Positions 33,603 through 43,064 of a DNA stretch of 61,596 nucleotides are shown in pieces. The notes below the pieces were generated by a model. The model was not told where the DNA came from, made no database searches, and worked only from the letters and a program-made list of their open reading frames with translations. Position 1 is the first letter of the stretch. The number at the start of each line of letters is the position of its first letter. The DNA is from Chloroflexota bacterium. Its GTDB lineage: Bacteria > Chloroflexota > Anaerolineae > CG2-30-64-16. The DNA is taken from contig JAPLHB010000215.1 of NCBI GenBank assembly GCA_026389845.1, positions 1-61,596 on the forward strand. Reading direction: 5' to 3'. The position numbers and the translations under genes are program-made.

Positions 33603-34826
33603 ATGGACGTGATCGGCAAGATCATCAAGGGCCGGTATCAAATATACGACCACGTCGGCGACGGCGCAGTTGCCAGCGTTTACGTCGGACGCGATGTAAA
33701 CACCAACCGGATCGTGGCGGTCAAAATCATCCACCCGCACCTGTTGGCCGACGGAAAATTTCTGGGTTGTTTCGAGCGGGAAGCGCGCCTGATGCAGCAA
33801 ATCCGTTCGGAACATGTGGTGCAGGTCTGGGACTGCGGCACCGAGCCAGACATGCACTACATCGTGTTGGAGTTCGTGCAAGGGTGGTCGCTGGCGAAGA
33901 TCATCAAAATGCGAGGGTCACTGCCCATCGAGGAAGGCCTGGATATCGCCCGCCAGATCGCTAGCGCACTGCAACAGGCCGAAGCGCGCCAGATCGTCCA
34001 TCGGGACGTCAAGCCAGCGAATATCCTGGTGGACTATGCCGGCTGCGCCAAGCTGACCGACTTCGGCATCGCGCGCAGCTTGATGCATACGGGCACCTCT
34101 TCGACGGGCGTACTGGGAACTCCGAATTACATCTCGCCCGAGCAAGCCGATGGCCTGACGGTGGACATCCGGGCCGACATCTATTCGCTGGGTGCAACGT
34201 TGTACGAAATGCTGACCGGCGACATCCTCTATTCCGGCGACAGTCCGATCGGCGTGATGATGAAGCATTTGCGCGCGCCGATCCCCAAGGTGAGCGAAAA
34301 GCAGGAAGCCGTGCCGCCCGCCATAGACGCACTGGTGGCGCGCTGCCTGGCCAAGAAGCCCGCCGAGCGTTTCTTGCCGACCGAGTTGATTGCCGCCATT
34401 GACGTGTTGAGCCCACCCCGTGCGTCAATTGCCACGCAACCGTATGTGGGGACCGCCGGCGCCGCCGGCAAGCCGACGCCGCTGCCCCAGTTGCCCGGCC
34501 GGCCGCAGCGGGCCAGGCTGATTGGACCTGCCGGACACGAGTACGGTGTGCTGGGACCTGTCGCGCTGGTGGGGCGGCCGGATGAGCGCACCGGCGCTGT
34601 TCCTGAGGTAGACCTGACGCGCGAGGCCGGCGGCACAACCGTCTCCCGCCGCCACGCGCGCGTCCGGTTTGCCGACGGCCGTTGGCTTCTGGAGCCTGAT
34701 CCCATGGCCAACAACCCGACCTTCGTCAATGGCAAACAGGTGGCCAAGGGAGCACCGGTGTCGCTTCAAGACGGCGATTCGGTCCAGTTCGGCGCGGTGA
34801 AGATGACATTCCAACTTATCGAGTAA
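33603..34826 (+). CDS. Soluble Ser/Thr kinase with C-terminal FHA domain
   Basis: 407 residues from the second ATG, one base after the cpaE stop (the ATG at 33591 overlaps cpaE). Kinase domain 10-275: glycine loop VGDGAVASV, Lys41, HRDVKPAN (133-140), DFG (153-155), SPE. A short Pro-rich linker leads to an FHA domain (about 310-405: LVGRPDE, VSRRHARVRF, NPTFVNG). No TM segment. Position as last gene of the tad locus suggests phospho-control of pilus assembly. FHA could read its own phosphothreonines or those of partners. Confidence 0.9.
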   Translation: MDVIGKIIKGRYQIYDHVGDGAVASVYVGRDVNTNRIVAVKIIHPHLLADGKFLGCFEREARLMQQIRSEHVVQVWDCGTEPDMHYIVLEFVQGWSLAKIIKMRGSLPIEEGLDIARQIASALQQAEARQIVHRDVKPANILVDYAGCAKLTDFGIARSLMHTGTSSTGVLGTPNYISPEQADGLTVDIRADIYSLGATLYEMLTGDILYSGDSPIGVMMKHLRAPIPKVSEKQEAVPPAIDALVARCLAKKPAERFLPTELIAAIDVLSPPRASIATQPYVGTAGAAGKPTPLPQLPGRPQRARLIGPAGHEYGVLGPVALVGRPDERTGAVPEVDLTREAGGTTVSRRHARVRFADGRWLLEPDPMANNPTFVNGKQVAKGAPVSLQDGDSVQFGAVKMTFQLIE

Positions 34827-34870
34827 TTATCTCGACTTTGGCATTACAATACCTTCGCCAAGGTACTCTA

Positions 34871-36438
34871 GTTTAGAGTAGTTGCAGGCAGGCGGCAGTC
34901 TGCGCTCGGCGTTGCGGCGCATGTTGCCAACCTGCGGACGATGTTTAGCGGCCCTTAAAGTGGCTGTGTTGCCGGTTTAGGAGCCGCTGGTGGTGCTGTT
35001 TGGGCCTTGGGCGCCGGTTTTGGGGTCTTGCGCACCACTGGATAGCGCGCGCGCCGTGCGGGACGGTACCCTTTGGGGCGCCCCCGCCCTTTTCCGGCCG
35101 GTCTGGGCGTCGCGGCCGGACTGCCCAGCTTGAGCAAAAAGCGCAGCGCCCCGCGTTGCACTTGGCCGGGGGTCAAAGGTTGCGTTTCGCTGCGCACCGT
35201 ACGGGCGTGCCAGGCGGGCCGCAGGTCAGCGACGTCGTGGCGCATGAGCAGCAACTGCCAATAAGCCAGGGCACACACCTGCATCCAGAAGTGGATGCTC
35301 GTGGCTTGCGTGGAGCAGTTGGCGTTGAGCCCCAGGTGCTGCTTCATAAACCGGAAGGCGTGCTCGATTGCGAAACGCCACAGGTACATCAGGCAGATGT
35401 CGCCGAGGGCGACCGTGAGCGGGCCAGTCCAGAACAACCATAGCGGTCGTTGGTAGCGCGGCGTGCCATCGGCTTTCTGGAACTCGACCCGGAGCGCCAT
35501 CCCCACCAGGGTGGCCACCTTTTTCAGATGCAGCCCGTGCCAAGCGGTCAAGACCACGGTTAGGGGCCCCAACGACAACGTGGCGGTGCGGTCGGGGACA
35601 CGGGCGGGCTTGTTGAGCTTGAACTTGACGCCGTGTTTGCGGGGCGCACCTTTGCTTTTCGCAGGTTTGGGCTTTGGCTGCTCATAAAGTGCGCAGTTGT
35701 GGCGCATGCGCACCAAGACAATCACCGTTTTGAGCGCCACGCACAGAGCCAGGAAGAAGTGGTTGAAGTAGCCACTATCCAAAACGGCGCCCTTGGGCCG
35801 CATACTCTGCTTATCCAGAGCAACCACCTGGCCCCCGGCCACCTGATTGGCTGTGCTGTCCACCGGGATCTGCTCGACGGCTTGGGGCGCCACCCAGGAC
35901 GTGCCGTGCTGCACCAGGCGCACCAACCAGGAGAACTTCCACCCTGGCACGGCCGGCGCATCCTTGTCGGACTTCAACAGCATTCGACCGGACAAGGTCT
36001 CAGCCTCCGGCCGCGGGTTGTCGGTCGCATCGACGGCGTAGACTTCGTAGCCGGCCATGGTGGCGCAGTCCGCCGGTTGGGCGTACAGCACCTTGCCTAA
36101 TTCGATGACGTCAACTTCGCCGTGTTCCAGCACATCGTAGACCATGCTGAACGTGCGGCGAAAGGATGGCTCTTCACTCAGGGCGACCGGCGAGGCGACC
36201 ACGCCGGCGGTGGTTACGGCGTCGACCAAGTCCAGGGCGGCGTCCGCTCGTTTGCGGAACTTCTGATGCACCTTCTGGCGAAACGCGGGCAGCAAGGATG
36301 GAATGCCCATAGGACGACCTCCGATCATTCAGGAATCAGCGCACCAGCCGCACAGCGCACAGCTCGTGGGCTTCCCATCTTGTACCAGAAATCCCGCTTT
36401 TTGTTAAGGTGCTACATCAGCCAAGTTGAACTCTAAAC
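34871..36438 (-). mobile_element. Insertion sequence with NF041680-type transposase
   Basis: One transposase gene is bracketed by short inverted ends: GTTTAGAGT at 34871-34879 and ACTCTAAAC at 36430-36438. The ends are short and the outer flanks (CCAAGG versus CCAAGT) do not form a clear target duplication, so limits are tentative. Confidence 0.5.
34955..36328 (-). CDS. DDE transposase (NF041680-like)
   Basis: 457 residues, complete. The N-terminus GIPSLLPAFRQKVHQKFRKR followed by RADAALDL, DAVTTAG and SPVALS matches the NF041680 family. DDE-type motifs: YAVDATDNPRPEAET (first Asp), LDSGYFN (second Asp) and EHAFRFMKQHLGL (Glu). A basic Pro/Lys/Arg tail is at the C-terminus. It appears intact and could be mobile. 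Confidence 0.88.
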   Translation of the reverse strand: MIGGRPMGIPSLLPAFRQKVHQKFRKRADAALDLVDAVTTAGVVASPVALSEEPSFRRTFSMVYDVLEHGEVDVIELGKVLYAQPADCATMAGYEVYAVDATDNPRPEAETLSGRMLLKSDKDAPAVPGWKFSWLVRLVQHGTSWVAPQAVEQIPVDSTANQVAGGQVVALDKQSMRPKGAVLDSGYFNHFFLALCVALKTVIVLVRMRHNCALYEQPKPKPAKSKGAPRKHGVKFKLNKPARVPDRTATLSLGPLTVVLTAWHGLHLKKVATLVGMALRVEFQKADGTPRYQRPLWLFWTGPLTVALGDICLMYLWRFAIEHAFRFMKQHLGLNANCSTQATSIHFWMQVCALAYWQLLLMRHDVADLRPAWHARTVRSETQPLTPGQVQRGALRFLLKLGSPAATPRPAGKGRGRPKGYRPARRARYPVVRKTPKPAPKAQTAPPAAPKPATQPL

Positions 36439-36815
36439 CCAAGTATGAAGTGCTGTGCACGGTCAGGAGAGAGTGACCGTGTGGGTGAGCAAATTCGTGA
36501 GGTGGAGACCAAGCTCAAGAAGCTGCTGGAGCTTTATCTTGAGGATGAGCTGGACAAGGAGACCTATCGCGAGCGGAAGGCGCAACTCGATCTACAAGCT
36601 GACCAATTGGAGCGGATGCAGAACGCTGGCGCGGAGGACACAGAAGACATCCTGCTCCGCGTATCGAGTATCGGCAGCATCATCTCTCGGGGTACGCCGG
36701 CCCAGCAGAAGGAGGCCCTGCGGGCTATCTTCGACCGCATCGAGGTAGATAACGAGGGGCGGATCGTGCGGCTGGTGCCACGCACCTGGGTGAAATCGCT
36801 CTTTGGCTGTCTGAC

Positions 36816-36842
36816 AAAAGAAAATCCCGCCGTAGAGGCGGG
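36816..36842 (-). terminator. Rho-independent terminator (minus strand)
   Basis: Stem CCCGCC/GGCGGG with 5-base loop followed on the minus strand by ATTTTCTTTT. It lies 25 bases downstream of the tRNA-like 3' end and is best read as that tRNA's terminator. Confidence 0.7.
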
Positions 36843-36866
36843 ACCCATCTCAAGTCAGGTACATGA

Positions 36867-36889
36867 GGTGCCCCCAAGGGGATTCGAAC
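36867..36889 (-). other. tRNA-Glu-like 3' end fragment, probable attachment-site scar
   Basis: The minus strand reads GTTCGAATCCCCTTGGGG then GCACC: a T-loop, T-stem 3' strand, acceptor 3' strand and CC, like the end of many bacterial tRNA-Glu genes. The 5' T-stem strand (ATAAG) does not pair and no D-arm, anticodon arm or matching GCCCCCA acceptor start was found upstream. So it is a fragment left or carried by integration, adjacent to the recombinase remnant. Confidence 0.6.
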
Positions 36890-37136
36890 TTATCCCCCGC
36901 ACTCGCTGGCGGGGCAACTGGCAGACAGTTGAGGCGTGGCGGCGATTTCGACACAAATGCCCTGAGGCTTTGCTTGCCGAACCGCACTGCCGCAGGCGCC
37001 TAAAGCGCTGCGCGACACGGCGCTATGCACTGCGTTCTGGAAAGTCACCTGGAAGGATACCTTTGAGCGCCCGCACACGCTGAGCCTGGCAACTGGTCCA
37101 TCCCAGGTGCCCGATGGTCCGGTATGGACCTGGTAA

Positions 37137-40100
37137 TCATCCTTGTTCGTCCTTGACAGCCTCCGCATAAAAGAACGGATCGGAGGCTGTATTTGGGTCG
37201 AGTGCGGACTTGATACGCGCCAGCCAAATATGGTAACCGCCGCAGGCGGGACCAAACGCCCGGTTCGCTTCCACGCCGAACGCTGCGATGGGAACGCCCA
37301 TGGCGCGGTCAATCGCAGCCCTGACGCCAGTTTCCACCAACTCACGCGCCGCCATTGCCGATCGCGGATTGCCCGGGTCGTACAAGATGATGCCTTCCAA
37401 GTACCCGAGATGACCACTCTCGAATGTCCCACCCGAGCCCAGGTCACCGCCATCGTCGAGAATCAATCCCTGCTTGATGTAGGGCTGTTTGATTTTCGCC
37501 ACGTATTCTGCCTGCGTATGCGCCAAATCCCAGGTATCGAACGCGCCGAGCATGGTTGCCATGCCTTGAGACGGTCGGAACGCTGCCTGGGTGTTGTTGG
37601 CGCTGCGGAACAGGAGCCAGAATAGGGTAGACTGCTTCTCACGCTTGAGGTCCTTCCAGAACGGCAGGCGCTGAATCCAGTCCTGCAATGCGGGGAAGCG
37701 CCGCAGCAGAGCAAGCGGGTCGCGCACATTCACGGTTAACTTTCCAGCCAGTTTCAAAACACCTGGGCGCATGGGCAGGTTCATCGGAATGATGACACCA
37801 CCCGTCTCGCGCAGGATTTGCTTCAGCGCTTGCATTTTCCACGCAAATTCGGCCTCCGACGCGGCAAAGATGGCAGTGCTGATGATGTCCTGCCCGATCT
37901 TCTGGAAAATGCCGCTCTCCAGCGCGATCTTCAGTTCTTCGTTGGTCTCGGTCAGCCCAAGGGCAGCAAAGAACATCGGGGTGCGGAACTCACCATGATT
38001 CAATTCCGCTTCGCCCATTTTGTAACCGGCATCTCTTTCCGCCGCCCGTGATGGGAAGGCAATCGCGTTCAAGGCGCTGCGCGGCGGCACCTTTTTCAAG
38101 ATATATTTCGGCGATTGCCCTTCCACCTCCCACTTGCGCGGACCGTCCCACTTGTACAATTTGATGGCGCAGCGCGTGAACACGCCCAGCCCGCCGAAGG
38201 TGCCCTGGAATCCGCGTACGATGCCGCGCATGGATGGACCCGGCCCGTCGGGCGAGAACCACCCACTGCCGGATCCCGCGCTGCCGAGCGTGACCACTTC
38301 CCCCGTAGGCAAGACCCACTCCACCCCGAGCAGGTTTCTGCCCGAAAAACTGGTGGCGGCGCCTGAGACGCCATAGCCCCACGCCGCGGCATGCGATGCC
38401 AGCAGGGAATGATTCGCGCCGGACGAAACGATGTGGCAATTCAGTCCGTGCTTCACGATGTCGGTTTGCAGGTCGATGGCGCGCACATACGGCTCGATGA
38501 CCGCAATTTGGTTCTTGACGTCAATCTCGACGATGCGGTTCATGCGCTTCAGGTCAAGGATGATGACGTTTTCGTTCGAGGCCGCAGCGGCCGTGTGAAA
38601 TCCGGTCGAGAGCGGTTTCGCCATATACTGGCTGTTCGAGCAGAACCGCATGATTTCCTGCACTTCCGCCGTAGACTGCGGCAGCGCGACCGCGGCCGGC
38701 CGCGGCAGCCACTGCGAACCATCCTTGTTCATCGTTTCCGGATTCATGTAGAAGGCATATGTATCCAGAACGCAGGGGGCGGTGCAGACCCATTGCTTGC
38801 CAACGATGTTTTCGAGTTCCGAAATGTCCCGGGTTTTGGATGCGGATGTTGGCTGCGGCTTTGCCGGAGCAAACCATTTACTGCGCTGCAAGATCTGCTT
38901 GGGGTCAAAAATCCCTTTGATGATATGGACCAGTCGCGTGTTACCCGGATTTTGCGCCCAGACCAACTCCGCTGCGGAGCCATAGGGACGGCTGAAAAAC
39001 GCGCCAGCCCCCATGAGTTGAATGGTGGCTTGCCTTTCGAATTGGCGCAGGCGCTCCATCTGTTCCAACGCATGCGGCTCGCAGGGAATCATCAACTCCA
39101 TATGGCAGGCGTGATTCTGCACCATCGGCTGGACATAAATGCCAATCTCCGCCTCAGCGATGCCGAACCCAGCCGCCGTATCCGTGAACACTCTTAGCAG
39201 GGCGGGCATGCGGTTGAGCGTGGACTGGAAGAAGATGGAGAGACAGCCGCCAGCCAGGGCGTCGCGCCAGTCCGCTTCGCCACAGGGATGCGAGGCTCGA
39301 TCGAGCAACTCCGCCGCTGAGAGTCTGCCGATGTGCGGCTCAAGCCGCAGGTTGGTCTGGCGTGCGATGCGTTCGATGTCTTGTTTGTGGTAAGCCAGGC
39401 GTTCACCCGGCAGGCGCTCAAAACCAGCGATGTTTTGCAGGCAGATAAACTCAGGGTGTGAACTGCGAGTGCCGTTGAAGGTTCGGGCGTTCCCGCCGGA
39501 CATCAGCAGGGCTGCAGCGGTTCGGTTCACGATAAAGGATTGCTCGCCTAATAGTCCGCGCTGAACATCGTAAACGTAGTCGAGCAAATCATCGAGCCGC
39601 TCGGCGCCAACCAGAAAGGTTTCCTGCACGGTGGGCATGATTTCCGTCCGCAGGGTAATCCAGTTGACGATACCCATTGTGCCTTGCGAGCCCTGCACCA
39701 CACGGTGGAAATCCGTTTGCGATGGCCCGGCAGAATGCTTCTGCGCACCACCCGACTGGCGCTGCTGCTCGATACTCCCCGGACCTCCAGCCGCGCCCGT
39801 ACGAAACCGGTCACCGCTGCCGAAGGTGAACTCGGTGCTGCCGACAGGGTCGCCACTGTCCCATTGCTTGTTCGCCCAGGTGCCCGGCTCTCTGTCCATC
39901 ACGGCTGCCAGCACGCTTTTCCCGTTCCGCGGCGACAAAGGCATGGGGATGGTCATGCCCTGGCTGGCAAGCGCAGCCGCGAGTTCCGCGTAGGTCACAC
40001 CCGGTTCGACGCGGCAAACGCGGTTGCGGCGGTCAATCAAATCTATTCTCTTCCAGCGCGATAAATCAACCAGGATGTGTGCGTCTTGATTGGTGATGCC

Positions 40101-40337
40101 ACCCTTGCGATGGCTGCCCGCGGACGATGTCACCGCTAGGCTCAAGCCGACTTCATTGGCATACTGGATGATCGCGCCCAATTCGTCGCCGTTGCCGGGG
40201 CGTAGGATGCAAGTCGGGGGCCGCCCCTGTTGCAAGAGTCCGTAACGCGCAGATGCGCTCAGTTCACCGGAGTCAACGCTCAGGCTGCCGGTCGGCATCC
40301 GCTCTTGCAAGCAGGCGAAAAGGTCGGAGTGATTCAT
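37137..40337 (-). CDS. Double FAD-linked oxidase (two tandem PCMH/GlcD-like halves)
   Basis: 1066 residues from the ATG at 40337, 4 bases after the upstream gene's stop. Two VAO/GlcD-type FAD-binding halves: residues about 25-210 (CILRPGNGDELGAIIQYAN; VEPGVTYAELAAAL; GSQGTMGIV) and about 540-720 (LPQSTAEVQEIMRFCSN; GYGVSGAATSFSGRNLLGVE; GFQGTFGGLG), each with its own substrate domain. A normal GlcD-like subunit is about 450-500 residues, so this is a fused duplication. The downstream partner of an Fe-S oxidoreductase, it resembles glycolate/lactate-type dehydrogenases that pass electrons to Fe-S clusters. Substrate unknown. Confidence 0.83.
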   Translation of the reverse strand: MNHSDLFACLQERMPTGSLSVDSGELSASARYGLLQQGRPPTCILRPGNGDELGAIIQYANEVGLSLAVTSSAGSHRKGGITNQDAHILVDLSRWKRIDLIDRRNRVCRVEPGVTYAELAAALASQGMTIPMPLSPRNGKSVLAAVMDREPGTWANKQWDSGDPVGSTEFTFGSGDRFRTGAAGGPGSIEQQRQSGGAQKHSAGPSQTDFHRVVQGSQGTMGIVNWITLRTEIMPTVQETFLVGAERLDDLLDYVYDVQRGLLGEQSFIVNRTAAALLMSGGNARTFNGTRSSHPEFICLQNIAGFERLPGERLAYHKQDIERIARQTNLRLEPHIGRLSAAELLDRASHPCGEADWRDALAGGCLSIFFQSTLNRMPALLRVFTDTAAGFGIAEAEIGIYVQPMVQNHACHMELMIPCEPHALEQMERLRQFERQATIQLMGAGAFFSRPYGSAAELVWAQNPGNTRLVHIIKGIFDPKQILQRSKWFAPAKPQPTSASKTRDISELENIVGKQWVCTAPCVLDTYAFYMNPETMNKDGSQWLPRPAAVALPQSTAEVQEIMRFCSNSQYMAKPLSTGFHTAAAASNENVIILDLKRMNRIVEIDVKNQIAVIEPYVRAIDLQTDIVKHGLNCHIVSSGANHSLLASHAAAWGYGVSGAATSFSGRNLLGVEWVLPTGEVVTLGSAGSGSGWFSPDGPGPSMRGIVRGFQGTFGGLGVFTRCAIKLYKWDGPRKWEVEGQSPKYILKKVPPRSALNAIAFPSRAAERDAGYKMGEAELNHGEFRTPMFFAALGLTETNEELKIALESGIFQKIGQDIISTAIFAASEAEFAWKMQALKQILRETGGVIIPMNLPMRPGVLKLAGKLTVNVRDPLALLRRFPALQDWIQRLPFWKDLKREKQSTLFWLLFRSANNTQAAFRPSQGMATMLGAFDTWDLAHTQAEYVAKIKQPYIKQGLILDDGGDLGSGGTFESGHLGYLEGIILYDPGNPRSAMAARELVETGVRAAIDRAMGVPIAAFGVEANRAFGPACGGYHIWLARIKSALDPNTASDPFFYAEAVKDEQG

Positions 40338-40341
40338 GGCG

Positions 40342-41583
40342 CTATCCCAATCCGGCGGCCGCGTAAACCAAATCCACCAAATCAATCACCGGTGTGGATG
40401 TTCCATCCTGCCAGCGGGTCAGGTTGTGGCGGCAGTGCTGGCAGGCGGTGACCAGCATCTCAGCGCCGACCGCACGGGCTTCATCCACGCGCTGGATGGA
40501 AGCGGAACGTGCAACGTTCGGATGTGCATCCGGCACACCGCCGCCCCCGCCGCAGCAATAGGCGTACTCGCGGATGCGGTGCATCTCGACGAACTGCAGA
40601 CCGGGGACGGCACGCAAGACCTGGCGTGGGGCATCGAACACGCCGTTGACCCCGTAGTTGATGGGCTTGGGCGGCGTGAAATAGCGCATCACGCCCTGCG
40701 TCTGGCGCTCTTCGCCCTGCCAGGCCAGCGGCGGCTCACTCTGCCGCCCGAGATAACACGGGTCGTGATAGGTCGCGCATTGTTTGATGGGATGAGTCAG
40801 CCGCAGCCTGCCCGTTTGGATCAGCGGCAGGAGAAACTCGCTGGCGTGCAGCACCTTTGCCTGGGGTGCACGGCTGTAGCGCGGATATTTGGCGCGCAGC
40901 ATGCCCAAATCCTCGCCACACAACGCGATGATGGTGTGCGACCCGGCATTATCCAGCCTTTCAACCACACCCTGAGCTTGCTCTGCAAAAGCCTGGCGCT
41001 GACCTGTCCAGTACGTTTCGATGCCGCTCTCAGGCTCGTCTTCGAGAATGCCAAAGTCCACACGGGCGTGCTGGAGCAGTTCCGCCAGTCTGTGTGCCGT
41101 TGCGGCGTGTTGGGGATCGTGGTGGGCTCCAGCGCCGATGAAGAGCAACACATCGGATTTTGAAGCAGGCAAGATTTTGAGTTTCAATCCATGCGCCCAG
41201 TGCGGGAGCGCTGGTTTGTCTTCTGCCTTTGGTGCAGCGCCAAACCCCGACTCCGCGATATGCTCTTTCAGGGCCATGATGACATCCTGCCGTTCGGCTG
41301 CCATGATGAATTTGCAGGAGACATCGCACAATCCGCAGGTGGTACAGGCGGAGACGATTTGCGCTAGGTCGCGGTCAACCTCGATGCGCCCGTCGAGCAG
41401 CGCCAGCGCCATGATCTGCATCCCGCCGCCTGAGTAAGCGTGGAAGTGATACTCGTCCACCGGCGGACAGGCGCTGGTGAAGCGCGTCTGCTGAATGGTG
41501 GGCAAGGGGACAAGTTTGCACAGGCTGCAACGCACGCATTTTTTCATGTCGCGCCGCAGGGCTTCCAGACGTTCGAGGCTCAT
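40342..41583 (-). CDS. Fe-S oxidoreductase with CCG domains (GlcF/HdrD-like)
   Basis: 413 residues. Two Fe-S binding groups: CVRCSLC (16-22) and CTTCGLCDVSC (about 80-90). Two CCG-type cysteine-rich regions follow: YHDPCYLGR and YCCGGGGG...ACQHC. This is the electron-transfer subunit of glycolate/lactate or heterodisulfide-type complexes. Its start overlaps the stop of the upstream gene (ATGA) and the next gene begins 4 bases after its stop, so the three form an operon. Confidence 0.88.
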   Translation of the reverse strand: MSLERLEALRRDMKKCVRCSLCKLVPLPTIQQTRFTSACPPVDEYHFHAYSGGGMQIMALALLDGRIEVDRDLAQIVSACTTCGLCDVSCKFIMAAERQDVIMALKEHIAESGFGAAPKAEDKPALPHWAHGLKLKILPASKSDVLLFIGAGAHHDPQHAATAHRLAELLQHARVDFGILEDEPESGIETYWTGQRQAFAEQAQGVVERLDNAGSHTIIALCGEDLGMLRAKYPRYSRAPQAKVLHASEFLLPLIQTGRLRLTHPIKQCATYHDPCYLGRQSEPPLAWQGEERQTQGVMRYFTPPKPINYGVNGVFDAPRQVLRAVPGLQFVEMHRIREYAYCCGGGGGVPDAHPNVARSASIQRVDEARAVGAEMLVTACQHCRHNLTRWQDGTSTPVIDLVDLVYAAAGLG

Positions 41584-42662
41584 GCCGGCTCCTGATGCAC
41601 AGGTTTGAACAGGACGATTTCATGCAGGGTTGTACCGGTTTCCTTCACGGACGCCCCATCCCGGGTCACTTCCAGCTCGAAATCGGACACCAGCCGGAAA
41701 TATCCCGGTTTGATCCGCAGGATATTCTTTGCCAGAAAGCGCAGAACCGGGCTGAAGTTTTCGAGCATATCCTGCGCCTCCAGGATTCTTCTCGTTTTGA
41801 GCGTTGCACTCAGCGCACCGGGCGCGTGGATGGTAATTTGCTTTGGGAACTGATAGTCCGCCGTCGGGTTGTATTCAAAGTCATCTTTGCGAAAATCAAA
41901 TTCCCCGGTGCTTAGGATAACTTCCTTTCCATTCGCCAACATCAGGACCTTTACCGTGTGATTGGCCACTTTCTCATTGCACTGAATGTAGGCATAGGCC
42001 GCCGTAAAGTGCTCCGAATATATCCGTCCCCACATCCAATACTGGATGATGGACTGGAACGGAAAGTTCAACCAGTTGTGGTCGTGGTAGCCAATGCCCT
42101 TAACCTGGATGGTCTGATCCCCATCGGTGATTGTTCCCTCAACCGACGCCCGCGCGCAAGGAATGACCCAGCCAAAGAACCCCATGTTCCCGAAATGCGA
42201 AAGACCCGTTCCGGGTTTCCAACCGTTGACTTCAGCCCTATACTTGAGCTGACAACCGAGTTCTTTCTCTTTGACAGCAATCTCGTAAACGGGCAATTCG
42301 CCATCCCGCTGCTCGACCCGGAGCGTGTTGCCGCCAATTGTGACTTCGGGATGGTCCCGTGCAGCAGTGAATTCAGATCTATTGTAGGGGACAAATTCCT
42401 GGACTCTTTTGCCATCCGGCCTGACCAGGACGATTTCCACCCCGGTCCTGCCTTCCAGACCCGGATTGGGATTCGACGCATGGAAAAAGACCACCAGCGT
42501 ATGCCCGCTGTCCAGGTGCGCATCGAAATACCACCACTCATACATCCCCCGCTTGCCCAGCTCCATGTGAAGCCCATCGTCGCTTGGCTTCAATGGCTCG
42601 ATGAGCGCATCACGTCTGCCGGGGCCTGTCCAGCCTTCGATGACTTTGGTATTATCTGGCAT
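41580..42662 (-). CDS. Lipocalin-like / CrtC (hydroxyneurosporene synthase)-like protein
   Basis: 360 residues. EWWYFDAHLDSGHT (about 42-55) and KGIGYHDHNW (about 190-199) are hallmarks of the CrtC/AttH two-lipocalin fold, whose members hydrate carotenoid double bonds or act on terpenoids. No signal peptide. GGAGG lies 11 bases before the ATG. Grouping with a flavin oxidase and Fe-S protein suggests oxidative modification of a lipophilic, possibly terpenoid, substrate (inference). Confidence 0.72.
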   Translation of the reverse strand: MPDNTKVIEGWTGPGRRDALIEPLKPSDDGLHMELGKRGMYEWWYFDAHLDSGHTLVVFFHASNPNPGLEGRTGVEIVLVRPDGKRVQEFVPYNRSEFTAARDHPEVTIGGNTLRVEQRDGELPVYEIAVKEKELGCQLKYRAEVNGWKPGTGLSHFGNMGFFGWVIPCARASVEGTITDGDQTIQVKGIGYHDHNWLNFPFQSIIQYWMWGRIYSEHFTAAYAYIQCNEKVANHTVKVLMLANGKEVILSTGEFDFRKDDFEYNPTADYQFPKQITIHAPGALSATLKTRRILEAQDMLENFSPVLRFLAKNILRIKPGYFRLVSDFELEVTRDGASVKETGTTLHEIVLFKPVHQEPA

Positions 42663-42865
42663 TCGTTTTTCTACCTCCGCACAGACAATGACTTCATTTG
42701 CGTCGCCACGCGCACCCCGTTCTCGTCCATATGGACGGGTTCCGGCGTTGCGATCGGCTACGCCTGAATTGTCGTAATGACTGGCGCCACCTGATCTGCT
42801 ACCTGCGCTGTTGCTGTCACTAAGGTGCCATCGGCGATAGTGTGATCATACAGGTCGGCCATGAT

Positions 42866-43044
42866 CTAGCCGGCACGTTCAACGGGAATGCGGTGGGACT
42901 GGTTGAAATAGACCAGGGCTAGGGCGTGGGATGGGTGTCCCTTGATCATCGCTGCAACAAGTGATGAGGTGTCAAACAGGATTCTCATAGCCCTGACGGC
43001 TGGATCGGCTCCGCGACGCGTTGGTCATGTTCATGTTCAATAAC
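42866..43044 (-). pseudogene. vapBC toxin-antitoxin remnant
   Basis: The minus strand keeps the last 19 codons of an antitoxin-like frame (ending RVAEPIQPSGL) whose TGA overlaps the ATG of a PIN-domain toxin start, MRILFDTSSLVAAMIKGHPS, which stops after 40 codons; PIN toxins normally have about 130 residues. The ATGA coupling and the order antitoxin-toxin fit vapBC. Both ends are lost. Confidence 0.6.
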
Positions 43045-43064
43045 CCATAGGTGACTTCAACAGC

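Larger units (their letters stand above)
36445..37083 (+). pseudogene. C-terminal remnant of a large serine recombinase
   Basis: The frame of 212 codons encodes, at residues 15-110, the coiled-coil tail typical of large serine recombinases (REVETKLKKLLELYLEDELD; LLRVSSIGSI; AIFDRIEVD). The resolvase catalytic domain and zinc ribbon are absent. The fragment begins directly at the right end of the insertion sequence, so that insertion, or a linked deletion, probably removed the front. From about residue 128 the frame runs through a terminator and tRNA-like sequence and is not genuine protein. Confidence 0.75.

Noticed and set aside
36867..36945. Complete tRNA gene on the minus strand
   Set aside because: Only the T-loop and 3' acceptor part match; the T-stem does not pair and D and anticodon arms are missing.
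42758..42862. 34-codon frame after the vapC remnant as the C-terminal part of the toxin
   Set aside because: The translated segment does not show PIN-domain motifs and may be unrelated.
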